From: Fomes fomentarius | Lineage: Eukaryota; Basidiomycota; Agaricomycetes; Polyporales; Polyporaceae | Direction of reading: 5' to 3' | Assembly: GCA_022606135.1 (NCBI GenBank) | Contig: JABYQN010000010.1 | Location: 620,001-684,000, forward strand | DNA: 64,000 nt | Notes under the pieces: generated by a model | The model's input: only the letters and a program-made list of their open reading frames with translations | What the model was told of the DNA's origin: nothing | Databases searched by the model: none | Shown here: piece after piece, positions 20,637-33,421 of the stretch | How positions within the stretch are numbered: position 1 is the stretch's first letter | Layout: each line of letters begins with the position of its first letter | Position numbers and translations under genes: made by a program

Positions 20637-22471
20637 TCACCACATAGAGGCCGCAAACGTTGGATGCGGAGTGGCAGGTTCGATGCAGTATTCTGGCAGA
20701 GGTAAATCCGGAAGCCTGCTGATCTGCTCGTACCGAACTACCGGGAAGTATCTGTGTAGTTCCTCAAGATCCTCCTCGTCCACCGTCAAATGCGGCGTTG
20801 TGCGCAAGATAAGAGTCTCGAAATACTCGTATTGACGGGACGCGAGCTGTTGGAGCATCTTGCTCAGACGAATCTTCCCCTCATCATGAGGATGAGGAGC
20901 AGAGCCATGCCCATGGACACGACACAGTGTTTTGAGCTTCGCAGAGGCGAAGTTAGGGTCTGAGAGCTTGGGGAGCATGCGCATGTTCATCTGCGGTTCT
21001 GGTGAGCAGACATGGTCATACACGATGACGACAGTCTCCAAGGTAGCCAAGGATGCAAGAGCGGCGGCTAGGTTTTCGGCCATCCGCGGTGGGTTGGAAG
21101 AAGAGATGTCGACGAGCCATACCTCGCACAGGTGTCGCAATGACTCCTTGTTAGTGAGGATACGGTGAAGGTGTTCGCCCAGGACGCTGGGTTGACGCGA
21201 GATGCGGAACGTGCTGTGAGGGCCTACTGCGGTGACCGAGAGAAGATGTCTGTCGGAAATGTAAGGTAACCCAATGAAGTATGGGTGCCAGTGGGCAATG
21301 ATCGCCAGTAGCGATGGTCCTCCCCGGATGTACCGTGGAAGTATGTCCTGGACGGGAAAACGTTGAAGAAGAACCTCGGGAGACAACACCTGTACTGCGA
21401 TTCCATTCCTCTCACATCCGAGGACGAGCAGATAGAACCGATTGACTTGCGTAGTCATGTCATGCAACGTGACTCGGCGAAGTCGCGACAGGGTAGCCTG
21501 CGGCTGCTGGTTGCGAGGAAGAGCCCAGTTGCCCAGTCTGTCTAGGATTATGTTCACGAGATTCGGACAAGAAGTCAGGACCTTTGCGACCTTTACGTGA
21601 CAGTGTGTGATGTGAAGCCTGGAGAGCGATATATGTGTGAGATTTGGAAGGCCGTCGCTCATGAGCGTCGTGATGTGTTGCATATGGAGGTACCGCAATC
21701 GCGGGGTCGTCTCTGCTGAAAGGGGGCAGACGTCACCGTTGTCGTGATCGGACCCCGTTTGAGTCAATGAAAAGAACTCTAGTGCTGGCCACCCAAACTT
21801 CAAGTGAGGCAGCAATTTACGGATCCGGTCGTCCATAAAGGTACAATGAAGCTCCTGCGTACGTTGTTTGATGTCCTCGACCGATACCTTCAACAGATGA
21901 TCGTGATCCATGACGACGGTTAGCGGGATATCTCTGCTCCTTTCCATCAATAGCCGGTTGGTGTTGTCTTACAAGTGCAGAATACAGGTGTCTCCAAAGA
22001 AACGGGTTGGTCAGAGCCACTTCACGCAAACGATGGCATGTGCGGGATATAGGTATGAGATCGAAGCTGTTTGCAGCACAGGACTGCCAAACCGGTCGGA
22101 AGGTCGGAAAGGACAGAGCCCTAGAGTGTGGGATGTGCTCCATGATCTGGTTCAGAATTTCCGTCGGGAGGCGCAACAACGGCTGTTGAGAGTTCAATGC
22201 ACGGAGAACGACGCCTATGGTCTTGAGTTGGGTCTCGTAGATGTCCAAAAGCTGAGCAGTATCTATCATCAGTGAGTCCTCACATTTTGTAGGAGCAAAA
22301 CGGACCATTCTTGCGCTGCCGAGATAGAAGCAAGCGAGCAGTAAATTAACTGCAGTCACGGTAGCGAAAGGGGCGGTGGACTCACTGCGTGTTGGTCGCA
22401 TGCCTTTCCAGGCGATCATACAGCGCCTCTACATCTTCTCTAATGGGCAGATGTTCGGGATCGCCAGCCAT
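20637..22471 (-). pseudogene. F-box/leucine-rich-like protein A, single-base frameshift
   Basis: Minus-strand exons are 22471-22386, a 10-nt microexon 22315-22306, and 22251 down to 20637. The F-box core is QPLLRLPTEILNQIMEHIP, followed by SRTCHRLREVALTNPFLWRH as in the paralogs. About 420 residues of leucine-rich C-terminal sequence follow, ending FAASMW. F-box proteins recruit targets to SCF ubiquitin ligases through Skp1. Near 21954-21957 (the CC of CCGG) the reading frame shifts by one base, and protein similarity to gene C switches frame exactly there. One extra base would explain it. This is either a genuine pseudogene or a base-calling error, since the rest of the frame is open. The start at 22471 is chosen because it gives the same phase-2 first exon as the other family members. 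Confidence 0.8.
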
Positions 22472-23113
22472 TTCAACATCCGTCGGGTGGGTAGAAGACA
22501 AGTAGTGGCGGAGTCAAATGACTGAATATTGACGTGTTCCCACGCGCGGATTCGACACCCACGGTTATATTAAGTTGGACCCGACCACTTCTTCTGAAAC
22601 TTCGAGATTTACAATTATAGAGCCAAACTCTTCAAGTTGTCATTGCTGAAGCTTCAACTACTGACGTATTGATTCAGCCCCAACAGCGGGAATTAACATA
22701 GCTCGTGGTTCACACAGAGTCTGCGGAAGTGAAAGGTACTACGTCGGCGTTAGTCTCCCTGAGGCAGACGGATCTATTGACGGCCTGGATAGACGGTCCT
22801 TCTACCGTCGGTGTTAGTGTTGCTAGATATCTCCTTCGTCGTCCCATACCAACCAATCAGAGTGGGACGAGTGAAAGCAGCGGCGCAAACAGTCCTCTGA
22901 TGAAGACAATGACGCATAATCCTAAGATGCTAACCCCTAGTACTGAGGGTATGCAGTTGAAGGAGGAAGCTCTGTAAGATAGCTCTAGAGGAATGACTTC
23001 CACTCTACTCCTGCACAGTACTGTCATTATACACATACGGAGTCACGGTGCTTGTCGCCCATTCGACGACAAGTACTAGTCATTTGGAATATCCGCTGCC
23101 TGACGATACAACT
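22472..23113. other. Intergenic region between F-box genes A and B
   Basis: This holds the upstream region of gene A and the 3' flank of gene B. An open frame at 22705-22977 (+) has no recognisable features. I see no supported gene. Confidence 0.4.
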
Positions 23114-25015
23114 TCACCAGATGGAGCCGGGCCAACGCGCGCATTCCTCCAAGTTCCTCTCCGGATCCTCCCCACGGAGAGGCATGCTAGGAAGGTGGCC
23201 AATCCGCTCGAACCGCACGCTCGGAACGAGCATCCGCAACTTCTCCAGCTGTGTCTCCTCTACCTCAATCTGTGGCGTCGTCTGCAAGAGGAGATGATCG
23301 ATGTAGTCATACTCTCCAGACGCGAAGTCCTCGAGCAGCGGCGTGAGATCGAGAACTTCCTTCTCAGGCTCGGTGTACCCGTTTTCTTTAGCGAGCCTAA
23401 ACGCCAGGGCATGGTCGCTATATCCGTGCACGATACGCACGGTGGACAAGTTAGGCATGTTGAAGGCTGGGTCGCGCGAGGATGGAAGGAGATCCAGACG
23501 TGGCTTCCTTTCGATACCATAAGTGTGGTCGACGATGATCACGACGCTTTCGAGTGTAGACAGCCCTTCGAGTAAAGTGGCACTGCTCGCTGGAGGAACG
23601 GTGTCTGCTTCGCGTCGTGGTCGTGGATACACTGCAGATGCATTGAGAAGCCACGCTTCCCGGATGTCCAGTGAAGCCAATGTAGGGACGACCTGCCCGA
23701 TCCACTGAGGGGGAGAGTAATCGTCGTAGTGCAGGTCACGGCCATACATGGCAAGACGGCGCGTGGTGTCCTCTGTTGTCAACGTGATGGCTACCGCGTG
23801 TGTCCCGTATTCGGAGCTCGTGAAGTTGCCTGTCGGGGCAGGATGGACAGAGACGGAGAGCCGGACGAGGGTGCGGCTCAAAGAAGGGAAGAAGTTCAGA
23901 GGTACGGCTTGTTTCCGCGCCCTGTAGCCTAGCAGGTGGTACGAAGTGTCGTGCCCGTGAGGCTGGAGGAGCGCCTGGTAGTACTGGTGAGTCTTCCAAT
24001 TGAGCTCGTGCAGAGTGACATGCCTGAGATGCTCAAGAGGGAGTGATGTTGTGATTACGGCGGCGTCCGGGACGGGCTCGAGGTCGAGCTCATCAAAAAC
24101 GACGCTCTCAAGGCGCGGGCATTGTGAGAGGATTTGGACGACCCTGGCGTGTAAGTTGTTTACATTGATGTAGGACAGTACGAGGTGCGTCAGGTTGGGG
24201 AAGCCGGTCCTGACGAGGAACGCAGTATTATCGAGGGACAGACGGCGAAGTTGTGGGGTAGTCTCCGGGGTGAAAGGCAGACTGTCCGGCTTACCCTTCC
24301 AATGGTGCGCGATGAGGCGCCCCTCCAGATGAAAGGATTCGAGGGTCGGAAGCGGGTGCTTGAGTAGCTCCCATATGTGGTCAGTGTGTTCATCCGTGAT
24401 CTCGCACAAAATAAGCTCTCTGATACGGTGAGAGTGTCCGCTATAGACTGTGTCGAGAGAAAGGAGTATTTCGTGGCAGGACGAACCCGCGAGGACGAGT
24501 GGGACATGCTTACTCCTTTGGAGGAGAGCTGGAACGAAGCGCGGCTTGTGAAGATCAATGTTTGCCCACCAAGCATGATGGTCGAAGGCGATCTCGCGCA
24601 GGCGACGACATGTCTGGGTTACTGGCAGGAGCATTCCGCTATCGAGTCCCGAACTACGCCAGGATGTTGTGACGAAAGGCCACCGGATGCATGACCCAGG
24701 TATCTCGGCAAGGATCCTGCTGAGAATTTCGACAGGAAGACTGAAAAGTGGTTGGCGTGCATTATGGGCTGTTCGGAGATGCGCAGCAGCTCGGATGAGA
24801 GCGTCATGAATTGACCAAATCTACAAGATAGATATAGACGAATCAGTGACTGTTTATGTGGATAGAAAGTCGAGACCACGTATTGAGACACAGACCTTCT
24901 TACTTCTGTATGCAAGATGAGGGCCGGACAACGTGTTACGGGTCTATAGGACTTACGAAAGAGAGCTTATCCCTCCTTCAAGTTGATGCAACAGTTCTGT
25001 CAGTTGACCTTCCAT
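23114..25015 (-). CDS. F-box/leucine-rich-like protein B
   Basis: Exons on the minus strand are 25015-24957 (59 nt), a 10-nt microexon 24905-24896, and 24820-23114, together 591 residues. The introns are 51 and 75 nt. The F-box is RQPLFSLPVEILSRILAEIPG, followed by VTQTCRRLREIAFDHHAWW. The C-terminal two thirds contain recurring L-x-x-L units (PNLTHLVLSYIN, then PRLESVVFDELDLEP), as in degenerate leucine-rich repeats. The last residues are WPGSIW, a relative of the ASMW end in genes A and C. I infer a substrate adaptor of an SCF ligase. The gene is divergent from PRP16, sharing a 518-bp upstream region. Confidence 0.85.
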
Positions 25016-25533
25016 ATACGAGCCTTGTGTCCGGGTCAAGTAGTTAGGAGGGAAAATGGGTCGTCGTGGACTCGTGGTCGATGTTCAAGGTACAATGGCC
25101 AGGTGTGAAGCACGCTGGCAACGTGGTCAAATTTTACTTTACACTATCTGTGCATGGATATATCATAATACAGTGCATGATTAATTTTCACAACATATTC
25201 GTACGAGTAACGAGAATGATGTCCCCCGCCTCATCTCGTCGCAAGGTGGTCGCGACATCTGGCACCGACCGACATACAGATCAAACGAGGATGTGTCTCT
25301 GCGTCCCCGCGAGCGCCTGCAATCCCCTGCTACGATGTATGGGAAGCAAGTGACTCTATGGCGGAGACGACGATGACATTGTGAGGGAAAATATGGATGC
25401 ACCTGGGGCATATATATGATTGGTTATTTGCGCATGCTGTGGTTGTGGCTGAATCGGCGCCAAAACCTCTGGCAGTCCTCGAAGCACCTTAATACACTCG
25501 AGTACTCCGACTTGTCCTCTTCGTCAGCTGGCA
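25016..25533. promoter_or_regulatory. Shared upstream region of F-box gene B and PRP16
   Basis: 518 bp between two divergent start codons. It includes an AT-rich patch around 25125-25200. No specific binding site is recognised. Confidence 0.4.
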
Positions 25534-28500
25534 ATGGCTTCCTCGACCGACACAGATGACTTTACACACCGCATAGCCATTCAACTGTCAAGAGCACTTA
25601 ACCTTGTAAATCCAAATGACTTGCTCGCGCGGCGCGTTCAGGACATAGCGAAGACGAACAACGTAGACGGGTTTACTGCAGGTAGGTCACATATGCAGTT
25701 TGGACGGAATGTAAAGATTGAAGACCCTTTGTAGCGGCGAGAACTTTTGGCAAGTTTCAAGACTCCTTCCTTGCAGAACTGCATGCAGAAATCTTGTCGC
25801 ACGAGAAGCAGGAGGCTGATGGGAATGCACCAAAACCCGTTCAAGGCATCGTCGTCCACGACAGCGATGTACTTCAACCTGAACCCGTTCGTCAAGGCGG
25901 TCTAGTGCGCAAGGACGCTGTGAGTGTGATTTGCAGTGTGTCACACATGTTGCTAACTTTATGCCACACACCAGACACATACGTTCCGTCAACCTGCTAA
26001 GCCTCTGGCTCCACCAACACCTCGAACGTCCGTGTTAGGCCTGGATCGTTTGGCTCAAGAGAAGCGAGCCGCTGCTGCTGCTGCCAATGGGGAAGGAAGT
26101 CGAAAGAGGGCAAGGTTGGACGATGGAGATGAACCCTTCTTCAAAGGTGCGTATATGTGCTCTCGAAATCTCATCTTGAGTTCAACTGTAGGCTTCAGTC
26201 CCGTCACTACCCGCCTCGCGATCCTCTCATTTACGTCAGCGAGGAGAAGAAACTCCATCACATCCAGGTGGTCTCTCGGAGGTGGCACGTCAGAGGTTAG
26301 AAGAGCGTAGAAAAACCAGAGGTACGTTTACATCTCCGTGGTCAGTCTATCTCACCAACCACTATCGTGTAGAGGGTATCACCGCCAAGAATGAACCACG
26401 AGTGGACGGTCCACGTGGGTTGGGTGACTTCCAGCGACGTCTGAACCGCGACCAACCTCATGGGCGGCGGGGGGGCCGCGACCGACGAGATTGGGATGCT
26501 ACTCCGCGTTCCGAGCGAAGTCGACGCGGCGAAGATGCTCCCAGCGTCCGCATCCCGAATGCTTCATGGGACGCCACCCCACGCCGACCGTTATCACCAG
26601 GCTCCTCTTCCACTGTGCGCAATAGAAGATGGGACGCGCCAACACCTCGTCGCGGAGCGTCTCCTGGTTCTGACGAGGGTGATGGTGCTATCGGATTGGA
26701 CGCACGGGAATGGGAAGAGGAGCAGATCCGCTTGGATCGCGACTGGTATATGGGCGCAGAGGAGGGTGGTGTAGTTGGAGATGAAGAGTTCAATCCCCTC
26801 GCACAGTATGACGATTTGGCTGCCATAAAGGAAGAGCAGATGGCGAAGAAGCAGGTGAAGAAGATATCCGCGCGTCAGGCGCAATACGTGCGTATTGTCT
26901 TCCTTTGACCTTCAAGCAAGGAGCTAACTGTCTAGCTATAGAATGCCGACAACGACCTTTGGGAGGCGAATCGAATGTTGACTTCCGGTGTAGCCACACG
27001 CAGACAGATCGACCTTGACTTCGAAGACGAGTCGGAGTCGACAGTACATGTCATGGTGCATGACCTCAAGCCGCCTTTCCTTGATGGGCGCACGGTCTTC
27101 ACCAAGCAGCTCGAGCCCATCAACCCTGTACGCGACCCCACGAGTGATATGGCTACGTTCGCACGCAAAGGTAGCGCTCTGGTCAAGGAGAAGCGTGAGC
27201 AAGCAGAGCGAGCCAAGGCGGCAGCGAAGCTCGCCGCACTGGGTGGAACCCAACTCGGAAACATCATGGGCGTCAAGGACGAGGAGGCCGAAGCTGAGGG
27301 TAAGTACCATTTTTGCGCGCTCCATGCAGTATTTGGATTGGACATTCACGTAGTCTCTGTTCCTCTGTGCCTATTGATGGCTGGGTATGTCGATATGATC
27401 TTGGTGGTACTTTATAGCTGCCGCCGAAGCGAAGGCTAAGACCGAGAAGGAGGAGGATTACAAGGGCGAGTCCAAATTTGCGTCGCACTTAAAGACCGCT
27501 ACTGGTGTCAGTACCTTCGCGCGTACGAGGACGCTCAAGGAACAACGGGAGTATCTCCCTGCGTTCGCGTGTCGGGAGGATCTGATGAAGGTCATTCGGG
27601 ACAACCAAGGTGAGATTGTGCAGATGCTTTGAGACACCGACGTGTTGCTAATGTCGTTGTGTAGTCATTGTTGTGGTTGGCGAGACTGGGTCTGGTAAGA
27701 CCACACAACTTGCGCAGTTCCTATACGAGGACGGCTACTGCTCCTACGGCATCATCGGATGCACACAGCCCCGTCGTGTCGCCGCAATGTCCGTCGCAAA
27801 GCGAGTAAGCGAGGAAATGGAGGTGAGTATTGACGCGTCGGATGAGGTTGTGCACAATCTGACGTTGCGTCTTTCCAGTGCAAACTTGGTTCTACCGTTG
27901 GCTACGCGATCCGTTTCGAGGACTGCACGTCACCAGAGACGAAGATCAAGTGTGAGTAGCTATGTTCTATATGAAAGGCTCCCTGACACTAATGTATTAT
28001 CAGACATGACGGATGGTGTGCTGCTTCGTGAGTCGCTGAACGAGGGCGATCTGGATCGGTACAGCGTCATCATCCTTGACGAGGCTCATGAGCGGTCACT
28101 CAGTACCGACGTGCTCATGGGTCTGCTTCGGAAGAGTGAGTCCAGTCATCTGACTGGTGATGAGCTCGTCTGACCTGGTACACAGTCCTGTCCCGTAGAA
28201 GAGACCTGAAGCTCATCGTCACGTCAGCGACAATGAATGCCGAGAAGGTAAGCTATCGGCGTCTATACGTAATGTGACTTTTTCTTAGAAGTGTTTCTAG
28301 TTCTCATCGTTCTACGGCAACGCACCGACTTTCACTATCCCCGGTCGGACGTTCCCCGTCGAGATCTTCCACTCGAAGTCCCCGTGTGAGGACTATGTGG
28401 ACAGCGCAGTCAAGCAGGTATTACAGATTCACCTCTCCCTTCCTCCAGGCGATATCTTGGTCTTCATGACCGGGCAAGAGGATATTGAGATTACCTGTCA

Positions 28501-30453
28501 AGTTGTGCAAGGTATGAATGATCAATGATCTCAGCGCAGCGCTACGTTTTCACTGACTACCTCTGCTAATTGCTACAGAACGCTTGTCGCAATTGGACGA
28601 ACCGGCGCCGCTGGCTGTGTTGCCGATCTATTCTCAGATGCCTGCTGATCTCCAGGCGAAGATCTTCGAACCCACACCGGATGGTCGCCGGAAGGTTATC
28701 GTCGCTACGAACATCGCCGAGACGTCCCTAACAGGTATGTGCCCGGTTGACTGGTATACCATGTCTAACGGCTGTGACCGTATTGTGCAGTGGATGGTAT
28801 CCTCTATGTCGTGGATGCTGGCTACTCGAAGCTGAAGGTGTACAACCCCAAGGTCGGTATGGATGCCCTGCAGATCACGCCCATCAGTCAGGCCAACGCC
28901 AACCAACGAACGGGTCGAGCTGGACGTACGGGAAGCGGATTCTGCTACCGGCTCTACACCGAGATGGCGTTTAGGAACGAAATGTTCGACAATAACATCC
29001 CTGAGATCCAGCGGACGAACCTGGCCAACACGGTGCTGCTCCTCAAGTCTCTTGGTGTCAAGAACCTGCTCGAGTTCGACTTCATGGACCCGCCCCCGCA
29101 AGCGAACATGCTCAACTCGATGTACCAACTCTGGGTGCTCGGGGCGCTCGACAACGTGGGCGATCTGACGTTGATAGGGCGGAAGATGAGCGAGTTCCCG
29201 ATGGAGCCGAGTATGGCGAAGATGCTCATCCAGTCGGTGGAGTACAAGTGCTCGGCCGAGATGCTCACGATCGTCTCCATGCTGTCGGTCCCAAGCGTGT
29301 TCTACCGCCCCAAGGAGCGCATGGAGGAGGCAGACGCGGCGAGGGAGAAGTTCAACGTGCCGGAGAGCGACCACCTGACGCTCCTGAACGTTTTCAATCA
29401 GTGGAAGTCCCATGCATACAGAGACGAGTGGTGCCTCCGCCACTTTTTGCATCCGAAGCTGCTGAGGAAAGCGCGCGAGGTGAGGGCCCAATTGGAGGAC
29501 ATCATGAAGTTCCAGAAGATGGAGTTGATTTCCGTTGGTACGGACTTCGACGTGATCAGGTGAGGACCCTCCCAGTCGTTTACGTGCACACCCTCCCGGT
29601 CGTCTTCCGTGCCTACGTGCAGAATGTTTCGTGTTACATGTTGCGTGTTTGTGCGGGGCTAGGTGCTGACTATTGTTGGCGCACAACAGGAAAGCGATTA
29701 CGGCTGGGTACTTCCATCAAGCCGCACGTGTGAAGGGCATTGGAGAGTTTGTGAACATTCGCACTGGTCTTCCCACACATTTGCACCCTACGAGTGCGCT
29801 CTATGGACTAGGCTGTGAGTGCATTTCGCGGGCATGCGTCTATGCTGTCTCATGACTCCTGACTGTCGACTTCTGTGTTTCACAGACACGCCGACGTACG
29901 TCGTGTATCACGAACTTATCCTGACTTCGAAGGAGTACATGACGCAGGTCACGTCGGTCGATGCTTACTGGCTAGGTGCGTCTCATGCCCCTGCTTCTCA
30001 TCTCATTGTACCTGGTGATTGACGATGACGAACGGTATGCAGCTGAGCTGGGGTCTGTGTTCTACTCTGTCAAGGAGAAGAATTTCGACGAGCGCGGAAA
30101 TCGGCGGAAGGCGGACCGCGAGTTCTCCAAGAAGGCAGAGCTGGAGACGGAGATGGCGCGGCAGCGCGAAGAGTAAGTGGCTCGCCGCTCTCCTTGAACC
30201 TTCCCTGCAGCTCCACTGTGCCGTTCAGTTAGAACGCTTGCTCCCTTTTTGCGTTTGGCGTGTCTAACATTGGCTGACTGACACTCTGCGCCTCGTGTTC
30301 AATAGGAGCGCGAAAAAGGCGCAGGAAGAGGCGCTTACGACCAAGACTGCGAGTGGCAGCTCGAAGATCATCGTTCCCGGCACCCCTCGGCATACTGGCA
30401 TCGGTGCAGGCGCGAGGGTGACGGCAACTCCTCGACGGCGTGTGGGTATCTGA
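25534..30453 (+). CDS. PRP16: Pre-mRNA-splicing DEAH-box ATPase Prp16 (DHX38)
   Basis: About 1,250 residues from 18 exons, all joined in frame with GT-AG introns. The long N-terminal region is charged and Arg-rich with repeated [12 protein letters not shown] units. The motif [20 protein letters not shown] plus [12 protein letters not shown] is typical of Prp16/DHX38. The helicase core shows GETGSGKT (about 27679-27702), the DEAH box (28078-28089), SAT (about 28224), the NIAETS motif and QRTGRAGR. Winged-helix, ratchet and OB domains follow. Prp16 uses ATP to remodel the spliceosome after the first catalytic step, in the nucleus. Exon 4 starts after the AG at about 26193-26194 to keep frame. 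The last exon ends in a basic Thr/Arg tail ([10 protein letters not shown]). Confidence 0.95.
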
Positions 30454-31163
30454 GCGGTTTGGTTTGCGCTAATATGGCCACTGGTACGGCGTTGTCGGTC
30501 AAGTTGACCCCTAGGCACTAGGACGGACCTTGTTTCAGTGTACTTGCCCTGTAGATGCCGTTGTAATTTGTATACGTTATAGGCAAACCCTACTATCGCC
30601 GGAGTCTCGGTCATTAAACCGCTAGAGCTGAAGGAAGTGTGACATGGCAGGGCGTGACATGACTGAGCTTGTTGCCATCAGCTGGAGGGTCACATGGGAT
30701 CGGGGATCTGGAGGGCTCAGGGGCACCGCCGGAAATGTCTTATAACTTCCCCGATTCCTTTGCCCACCGCGACGCTCTCTCTCCGCGGACTCTGCTTCAC
30801 CGCTCGCTCGCCCAGCTGCCCTTCGTGTTTGTTTGTTATCCAGTGCGCTCCTCACGACCCACAGTCCACGCCGAAGGAACATAGCACCCCGTGGTCTAAA
30901 TTCCAACCAGGAGACTCGCGGCACGCACCTGTGGAGCCCCTGCCATTCCACCGAACAGGCCAGCTGCTCAATTTGCTCCCATCTCAATTATTTCGTCGCC
31001 TGTAGGTATCCTTGATGCTATGCACAGCCCACGTTGTGTACTCACGGTGCTTATCGCCATGCAGACGAAGGGCGAAGGCGACGCGGGATAATTGAATCTC
31101 CAAAGTACACCCGACCCGTGGAATTTGATTGACAGGAAGAAGGAGTCGCGGTTGCCAAAGACG
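30454..31163. other. Intergenic region between PRP16 and the copper-fist gene
   Basis: No gene is supported. The stretch holds the PRP16 3' flank and the upstream region and leader of the copper-fist gene. Open frames here (for example 30694-31005) have no protein-like features. Confidence 0.4.
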
Positions 31164-33185
31164 ATGGTGCGCGTGCCATTCATACGCTGAACTTTGTGTG
31201 TGCGTTGGCGCTGAGTCGGCTTCTGCCAGGTCTTCATTAACGACAAGAAGTTTGCGTGGTGAGTGCCTCTTTCCGGAAATGGGCGAGGGTTATTTCAGGT
31301 TGTTGGAGGCGAGCGATCCTCATCCTCGACTGCGGTGGTTGTAACGTGAGTGCACCGCATGCTGTTCGCACCCAGTGGATGTGATTAGCATGTGATGAAG
31401 CTCGTTCGTGCGTCAACATGCCGTGGGGGAAAGGTGGTGGTAAACTTGTGAGAAATCCTCGCTGAAGTACTCCGAAGCCTGTGGGTCCGTAGGCTGTCGA
31501 ATACACCTCAGATCAAAGTCTGGCCTTGTCGATCCCGAGGACTTGTTCGAGAAACTTTCCACGATCTACTGCGGCGAAGGGTCCATGCCTGGATCTCTGA
31601 TATATTTCATGCACATCTCGCCACAAATGACAGTGCCGTCACAATGTCGTGTTCTCGCTATTCTGCTCTATATGTGTATGTCTGATTTTCGTTCCGATTC
31701 ATGCTGACTGTGTGCTATATAGTGAATCCTGCATCAAGGGCCACCGCTCCTCCGGCTGCCAGCATACTGAACGCCCACTTTTTGAGGTGAAAAAGAAAGG
31801 TAGACCGGTCTCACAATGCGAGAAGTGTCGGGAGCTCCGCAAGACCAAGCGAATGCATGGCAAATGCACCTGTGCTTCCGACACAGTAACCGGATTGTCC
31901 GTCGAGGCTACGAGTGCAGATACTACTGATGGGCCTGCGCCGAAAGTAAAAGGTATGCTGGCAACCTCATGAATGCTATATCCTTCCCTGACAATTGTGG
32001 ATAGCACGAAGATTCAAGCCCATTGCCCCTGCGCTTCCGAACGGCATCAAGGATGTCATTCCGCCGGATTCCGATGCTCGCGCCAGGGTATCGCTGCATC
32101 TCTGTCGCTGCGGCGGCAAAGATGCGTCAATCTGCACCTGTGGCCATGAGCGTGCTGCGCCATTAGCTATCACGAACGCCGTAGACGGTCTCGCCACTCT
32201 CGCGCAGGCTGCTATGTTCTGCTGCGGTGGCGACCTTCCTTCCGCAATCGACAAGCACGCAGAGCCACCTGCGGCTCCTGCTTCAACTTCGGACTCCGCG
32301 TCGCGTAAACACACTCGTAGCTGTTGCTCGAGCACAGCCAACTCCCGACCACCCTCTCCTAAGCCGAAACGCTCGAAGTGTTGTTCCCAGACGTCCACTC
32401 ACGATCATACCGCCGGGCCACTTGTTCCGACTCCTCCCATGTCAGGCCACCATCATACTCCCTCCCAGCATGCTCCGCCGGCGTTCCCGCCTGTCGCATC
32501 TCTATCTTCTGTTACGTCTTTCGACGACACGGGATGCTGCTGTGGCACTCAATGCTCGTGTCCCGGATGCTTGGTGCACCGTGGCGCCGACCATGCAGCG
32601 AAAGACTACGCGGACTGCACAGACGGCGAGTGTCGCACGTGTGTCGACCATGAGGGTGGATACGCTCTGCCCGAGACTCTCTTTGCGTACTCTCAGGGCG
32701 GTTCGGCGGCGGCGTCTACTAGCACCCTCTCTCAGCTGCCTGCACTCGCCGTAGGGTCATCTTCTGCGTCTGCGTCCGCGTCAACGTCAGCGCGCGCCGC
32801 AACTGCACAGCCCGGACGCGACCGGAAGCAGAGCATCAGCTGCATCGACGCGTTCTTCGCCACTGCGGCGTCATTGCCTGCGCCGCCTCCAGGGCGCACC
32901 GGCGCACTTGACCCGACGAACGTTCTCGTATATCCGCGTGGGGTTCTGGCTGGTGGCCCGGAGGCGCGGTCGCTGTTTGGGTTGGTCGAGGTGCCGAAGC
33001 TGCAGTGCAATTGTCCGGGAGGGTGTGGATGTCCTAAAGGACAGTGTGGGTGTGGGGACGGGTGTACCGGATGCGCGCCGGCGTATGAGGAGGATAGGGA
33101 GACGCACCCGACGACTGCGCCGACTGTGGCTGCGACGACTAGTGCGACGGTGGCTGCTCCTGTCAGGAGCTGCTGTGGTGGATAG
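31164..33185 (+). CDS. Copper-fist transcription factor (Cuf1/Mac1/Ace1-like)
   Basis: Exons 31164-31166 (the ATG alone), 31230-31258, 31723-31952 and 32005-33185 give 480 residues. The N-terminus is a copper-fist DNA-binding domain. Cys11, Cys14, Cys23 and His25 form the zinc site, and KKKGRP (34-39) is the minor-groove-binding motif. A basic segment RRFKPIAPALPNG follows. Two further Cys clusters, CCCGTQCSCPGC and CNCPGGCGCPKGQCGC, resemble the copper-sensing repeats of Mac1/Cuf1 activators. I infer a nuclear regulator of copper or iron uptake and detoxification genes. Ser/Ala-rich linkers separate the parts. Intron 2 (31259-31722, 464 nt) is far longer than its neighbours, and the first coding exon is only the start codon. 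Confidence 0.92.
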
Positions 33186-33421
33186 CGAGAGTATTGCGTT
33201 CGGTTTCCAATTCCAACTTAGTGACGACTCTTGATGACACTGTGTACCAGTACACACATGCTGACTTCTATCTGTTGGGTTTGACTAGGATGTATTGATA
33301 TAGCTGGGCATCTCGTTTTCACCACTCTCACCGTTGTATGTTCTATTCGAGTCAGCTTCCCTCAATGAATAGAAGGAAGCGCTGTGGCGACATCGGAAGG
33401 TCTACGGTCTAATAGGCGTGC
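33186..33421. other. Short intergenic region
   Basis: This is the 3' flank of the copper-fist gene. Nothing else is recognised. Confidence 0.4.

Noticed and set aside
28634..29686. 350-codon antisense ORF within PRP16
   Set aside because: A shadow frame of the helicase exon, with His/Arg-rich composition typical of reverse reading.
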